Shown here: positions 60,685 to 64,000 of the stretch, one piece after another
How the letters are laid out: every line of letters starts with the position of its first letter
Position numbering within the stretch: the stretch's first letter is position 1
The notes under the pieces: generated by a model
Databases searched by the model: none
Seen by the model: the letters and a program-made list of their open reading frames with translations, nothing else
Told to the model about the DNA's origin: nothing
Position numbers and translations under genes: made by a program
Assembly: GCA_000611775.1 (NCBI GenBank)
Contig: KK106986.1
Span: 496,001 to 560,000, forward strand
DNA length: 64,000 nt
Reading direction: 5' to 3'
Source of the DNA: Umbilicaria muhlenbergii
Taxonomy: Eukaryota > Ascomycota > Lecanoromycetes > Umbilicariales > Umbilicariaceae

Positions 60685-61438
60685 CTTGCGAAGACGTTAG
60701 CGTTCGTGCTGATATACACCGGACGTTTTGGAGTCGCTACCCGGAAATAGCCAATCTTCTGCGCTGGCCTGGCTACCCATGGTTGTTCTTAACGTGGAGT
60801 GTTGACACTGTTCCGTATGTGCGTCTTTCACGATGTGGAGTCAGGATATCCGAATCGACCCAGGATTTCGAGCAAACCAGTTGACGGAATCAAACAGAGC
60901 ATATATTCAACTTCTACGAGAACAGGAGTATTGACTATATAGTAGTTGTCTAACGAGCTGTGCCACGGCCGCAGCCAGCAAAAGCGATAGGCAACAACAA
61001 ATGTACGGTATTGTTTCCCACGCCGCACTATTCCGACTTTGCAACGCTAATACCCTGGTGACCCAACGGGAGAAAGTGCCACAGGCCGTGTCTCAAATGG
61101 TCTTTGGCCAGAAGGGCGGAGTTGGGCGCAAGCAAATCCTTCGAAGACACTCCTGCGCCTTCAGAATAACAGACACGTTAACCAAGAAGCCCCTTGAAAC
61201 ACGGCGTGAGGAATTTTGCAATACGCGCCTCTGCCGGTCCAAAACCATTAGCCCTCATGAATTCTCGCATCGATGCCGGAACATATCCCGCCTTTTGTCT
61301 CCCACACTGATGCGTAGAGTACCTTGGAGGAAGCAGATTGTTAGTGAAACATGAGGATAGGGTACATACATATAAAAATGGCATACCGTCATAAACACAT
61401 TACCACACTGACCCCCACTCACCTCATCTTCACTCCTC
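60685..61438. other. Intergenic region, may hold first exon(s) of the minus-strand membrane protein
   Basis: 754 bp. A minus ATG at 60780 (MGSQASAEDWLFPG) is a possible first exon but no donor keeps frame with an intron of ordinary size. A minus frame ending at 61178 contains MREFMRANGFGPAEARIAKF and may be a coding remnant. Confidence 0.35.
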
Positions 61439-62149
61439 ATGCGGCTCTCCTCTATCATTGCCGTCCTAGCCCAATCGACCGGGCTATCGCTGTCAGCCCC
61501 ACTACCCGCCAGCCTCTCCTCCCTGCTGATCCCCCGAACCCAATTCTGCGCCAATGCACCCTCGACAGTAGCAGGGACGTGAGTTCAGTTCTCCCAACCC
61601 CCCATCCCACAGCTTCCTCTCCTCTCCGCCCGAACTCACAAAAACCCCACACTAACACCATCCTCCCCCCTCACCAGCCTCCTGCCCCGCCACCTCCCCT
61701 CCGATCCCACTCCCCGACCCCCCGCCCCCGCACCCTTCGACCAACGCCCACGCACTCATGTCCTCCCCCCCCGCGACCCCCCCACCATCCTCTGGTGCGC
61801 CCCCCACAGCCGCATCTACACCATAATAACCCTAACAACCACCCTCTCCTCCCCCCCCTCCCCCTCAACCATCGCCTCCCTCCTAAGCTCCGCATCCGCC
61901 TACGTAGCGACGCACATCCACGAACTCGGGGACGCTGTGATCGCGCGCGGGAAGTTCGAAATGCGGGACGCTGGGGGCCTGGCCCTGCGGACGTGGAACG
62001 CGAATAACCATCAGCAGACGTGGGGGACGCTGTGGGGGGCGCTGGATGCGTTGAGGGATTATATGGGGACGAATGGATATGCGGGGGCGAGGTTTGGGAT
62101 TTTTGACGGGCAGCATTTGGTTGGGGAGGGGGTTTTGGGGGGGGGTTGA
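61439..62149 (+). CDS. Small secreted protein, family copy B
   Basis: Two exons: 61439-61578 and 61678-62149, giving 203 residues. Signal peptide MRLSSIIAVLAQSTGLSLSA. It shares with copy A (37862) the block FCxNAPSTVAGT at the exon border, the phase-2 intron inside that Thr codon, LWCAP in the middle, and the C-terminal TWNxNNHQxTWGxLxxAL plus NGYxGARFxIxDGxHxVGxG. By eye 31 of 52 residues agree in that last block. A Pro-rich linker after the intron (DPTPRPPAPAPFD) is longer than in copy A, and the sense strand is strongly C-rich up to about 61900 and then G-rich. The intron (GTGAGT, branch CACTAACA) is ordinary. Function unknown. Confidence 0.8.
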
Positions 62150-62467
62150 TTTTGGGGGGGAGGGGAGGGTTGGCGGGAGGTGGATTGAGACGGTGGTGGG
62201 GTTCATTGATGAGGGTTGTTCTTGTTGCACTGGTTGCATTGGTAGCATGGACGTCCATGTTGAGCTCTCGGGTTATTAGCAACTTTAGGGTCCTAACATA
62301 CTTTAGCCTTATTTCTGTTCTTTAAACCGGGCTAGTACGGAGACAATGACCAGCTACCAAAATGGAGGTATTCAAATATCACGACGCATTCGTCATGCGC
62401 GCAACAGAAGCATTTGCACAAGGCCGCACCATATACCATAGCTGGCCCTTTCTAAAAGTCTTGCTTG
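62150..62467. other. Convergent 3' intergenic region
   Basis: About 318 bp between secreted protein B and TPS2, beginning with a G-rich tract. Nothing recognised. Confidence 0.45.
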
Positions 62468-64000
62468 TTAAGTCCGAACGTCCGGAGTCCTCACGCCGTC
62501 CACCGCCGCTTCGGCAGGTTGATCGACCCAATTGGCTGCGCCGTTGAGAAGGGCAACTGTGGCGATGACATCGGATGGCTCGAGGAGATGCCAGTTTGCC
62601 AAGGTTTGCTTCGAGCTTGCACCAACGGTGACGGAGAAGACATTCTCTTGCGGCAGTTTGGTACCGCGAAGTGCCCGGAACATATCTTGATGGAAAAGCT
62701 GTGTCAGTATATGAAGCGTTTACATCGAGTTGGGAGTTTACCTTCATCAGTGAAGTCGTCGCCCAGACACAGAACAAACTCAGGTGGTTCTCCAGTCCCG
62801 TGTCCGTACTCATTGACAAGTCTCTTCGCAATCTCGCCCTTATTAACAAAGGTAGGACGCACTTCCAGATTTGCCTTGCCGTTCATGACCTCTACCTCCC
62901 ACTTCTTGGCCACAGTATTCTCCAGATGCTTTTTGCATTCTCGTGCTTGAAAGGCTCCATACTCTGGATCCGCGCGTCGAAAGTGCCAAGTGAGAGCGAT
63001 CCGCTTCCGTTCGATGAAAGAACCCTGAGTTCTCTCGGTGTAGTGCTGAAAGATATCCATAACATCCCTTTGCCAGCTCATATCGGTCTTTTCGGTGAGA
63101 TTCTCCCAGTCGTCACTCTTTGGCTTCCGAATGAAGCTGCCATGCTCAGCAGAGAGCCCGAGTTCTGATATATGTCCCATCCACTCGTCAAGGAAAGCCT
63201 GGTCCCGTCCACTTATGATCCATACCGCATTGCGAGGATCAGATGCCAGCGTCTTCACGGTGCGAATAACGCGATCGGATGGAATTGCGGCTTGCGGATC
63301 CTTGACGATCGGTGTAAGGGTGCCATCATAGTCGAACATGAAAAGTCGTTGCTTGGCTTGTCGATAGCGAGCCAGGAGCTTCGCTTTATCTAGGACTGGA
63401 GTTGCAATGGACTGATCAAAGGAGGCAAGGTTCGTAAGCAACCGCTTGATAAAGTTATTCGACCATACTTGCACGGTATTGGTGGTCACACGCTTGTAGA
63501 GTTTCGCGTGTTGACTCTTCTTCTCCTCAAGTGGCATTGTCAACGCGTAGTTGATGGATTCGGCAACTCCGACGAGGTTCCACGGGTTGATATGTATCGC
63601 ATTGCTAAGGCTCCCTGCGGTACCAGAGAACTCAGAGAGTATTAGTGGTCCGTAATTCTCCTTCTGGCAGACGACATATTCCAGACTTGTCGTGTTCATG
63701 CCATCCCTTACACTGGTAATAAGGCCCACATCGGCTACCCGCAGGAGAGCAAAGTATTCGTCTCTGGAGATGTACTGCGGAAAGTGGAAAACGGGAGTGT
63801 ACTCGAGCCCTCCGTAAAGACCGTTGATCTTTGATACCAGATCCGAGATCTTGTTAGCGATCTTGTGACCCGCATCATCCTTCTCTTCCTCCACACTGGT
63901 AGGACTTGTGACTTGTATTAATACAACCTTGCCTCGCCATTCAGGGTACTTCTCGAGAAACATCTGGAAAGCCATGAATTTCTGAGCAACTCCACGGACA
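62468..64000 (-). CDS. TPS2: Trehalose-6-phosphate phosphatase (Tps2), partial: 5' part beyond right edge
   Basis: Two exons seen (minus): from the right edge to 62742, then 62685-62468. The frame is open to the edge (VRGVAQKFMAFQMFL). The visible part contains the end of a GT20 trehalose-phosphate synthase-like domain (RVADVGLITSVRDGMNTTSLEY, SEFSGTAGSL) and a complete phosphatase domain with the HAD motifs DYDGTLTPI, SGRDQAFLDEW and LGDDFTDED across the last intron. This two-domain order is that of Tps2, which dephosphorylates trehalose-6-phosphate in stress and spore metabolism. The last intron (GTAAAC to CATCAAG) gives DEDMFRALRG. The N-terminal several hundred residues lie outside the window. 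Confidence 0.95.

Overview
This is nuclear DNA of a filamentous ascomycete (Pezizomycotina). The evidence is short introns (about 45-110 bp, one near 235 bp) with GTRNGT-type donors and CTAAC/CTGAC branch points just before the acceptor, compact gene spacing on both strands, and families typical of this group (calcofluor-hypersensitive-type protein, fungal DUF1365 and DUF218 proteins, RRT8/EI24 membrane protein, Slt2/MpkA MAP kinase, Sly1, Tps2). I cannot name the species. All exon models were made by eye from splice signals, reading frame and family resemblance; none is backed by transcripts.

Layout. 0-6 kb: 3' part of an unrecognised gene (-), a small coiled-coil membrane-anchored protein (+), a Cdt1-type replication licensing factor (+) with MluI-box motifs in its promoter, and a phytanoyl-CoA-dioxygenase-family enzyme (-). 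6-18.5 kb: a full-size ABCG transporter (+), eIF3i (-), trifunctional C1-tetrahydrofolate synthase (+), NADP-isocitrate dehydrogenase (+) and MBF1 (-). 18.9-32.3 kb: a DUF1365 membrane protein (+), a small orphan ORF (+), mitochondrial release factor Mrf1 (-), a gamma-glutamyltransferase-family protein (+), the cell-wall-integrity MAP kinase (+) and a tail-anchored FHA protein (+). 32.3-38.5 kb is the least conventional stretch: a 55-bp tandem duplication, an unrecognised four-exon gene, an 83-residue Cys-rich protein, a four-helix membrane protein and a small secreted protein. 39-53 kb: zinc alcohol dehydrogenase (-), SLY1 (-), a TFIIS-N/CCCH protein (+), a DUF218 protein (+), COQ7 (-) and RTF1 (+). 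53.7-64 kb: a secreted Ser/Thr/Pro-rich protein with a CBM19-like module (-), glutathione S-transferase (-), RRT8-like membrane protein (+), a damaged or misassembled membrane protein (-), a second copy of the small secreted family (+), and TPS2 (-), which runs off the right edge.

Most genes are housekeeping and independent: replication licensing, translation (eIF3i, Mrf1), one-carbon and NADPH metabolism with probable dual mitochondrial/cytosolic isoforms, ubiquinone synthesis, vesicle traffic, transcription elongation, and stress or cell-wall signalling (MpkA, Tps2). There is no biosynthetic gene cluster backbone, transposon, CRISPR array, rRNA or recognisable tRNA. The most noteworthy points are: (1) a pair of paralogous secreted proteins of an unfamiliar family that share an intron position; (2) a repeated strand-composition switch (C-rich then G-rich on the + strand) inside at least ten loci, regardless of gene direction; (3) a probable single-base frameshift in a C5/G5 run of a membrane-protein gene; (4) MCB elements upstream of the Cdt1 gene.
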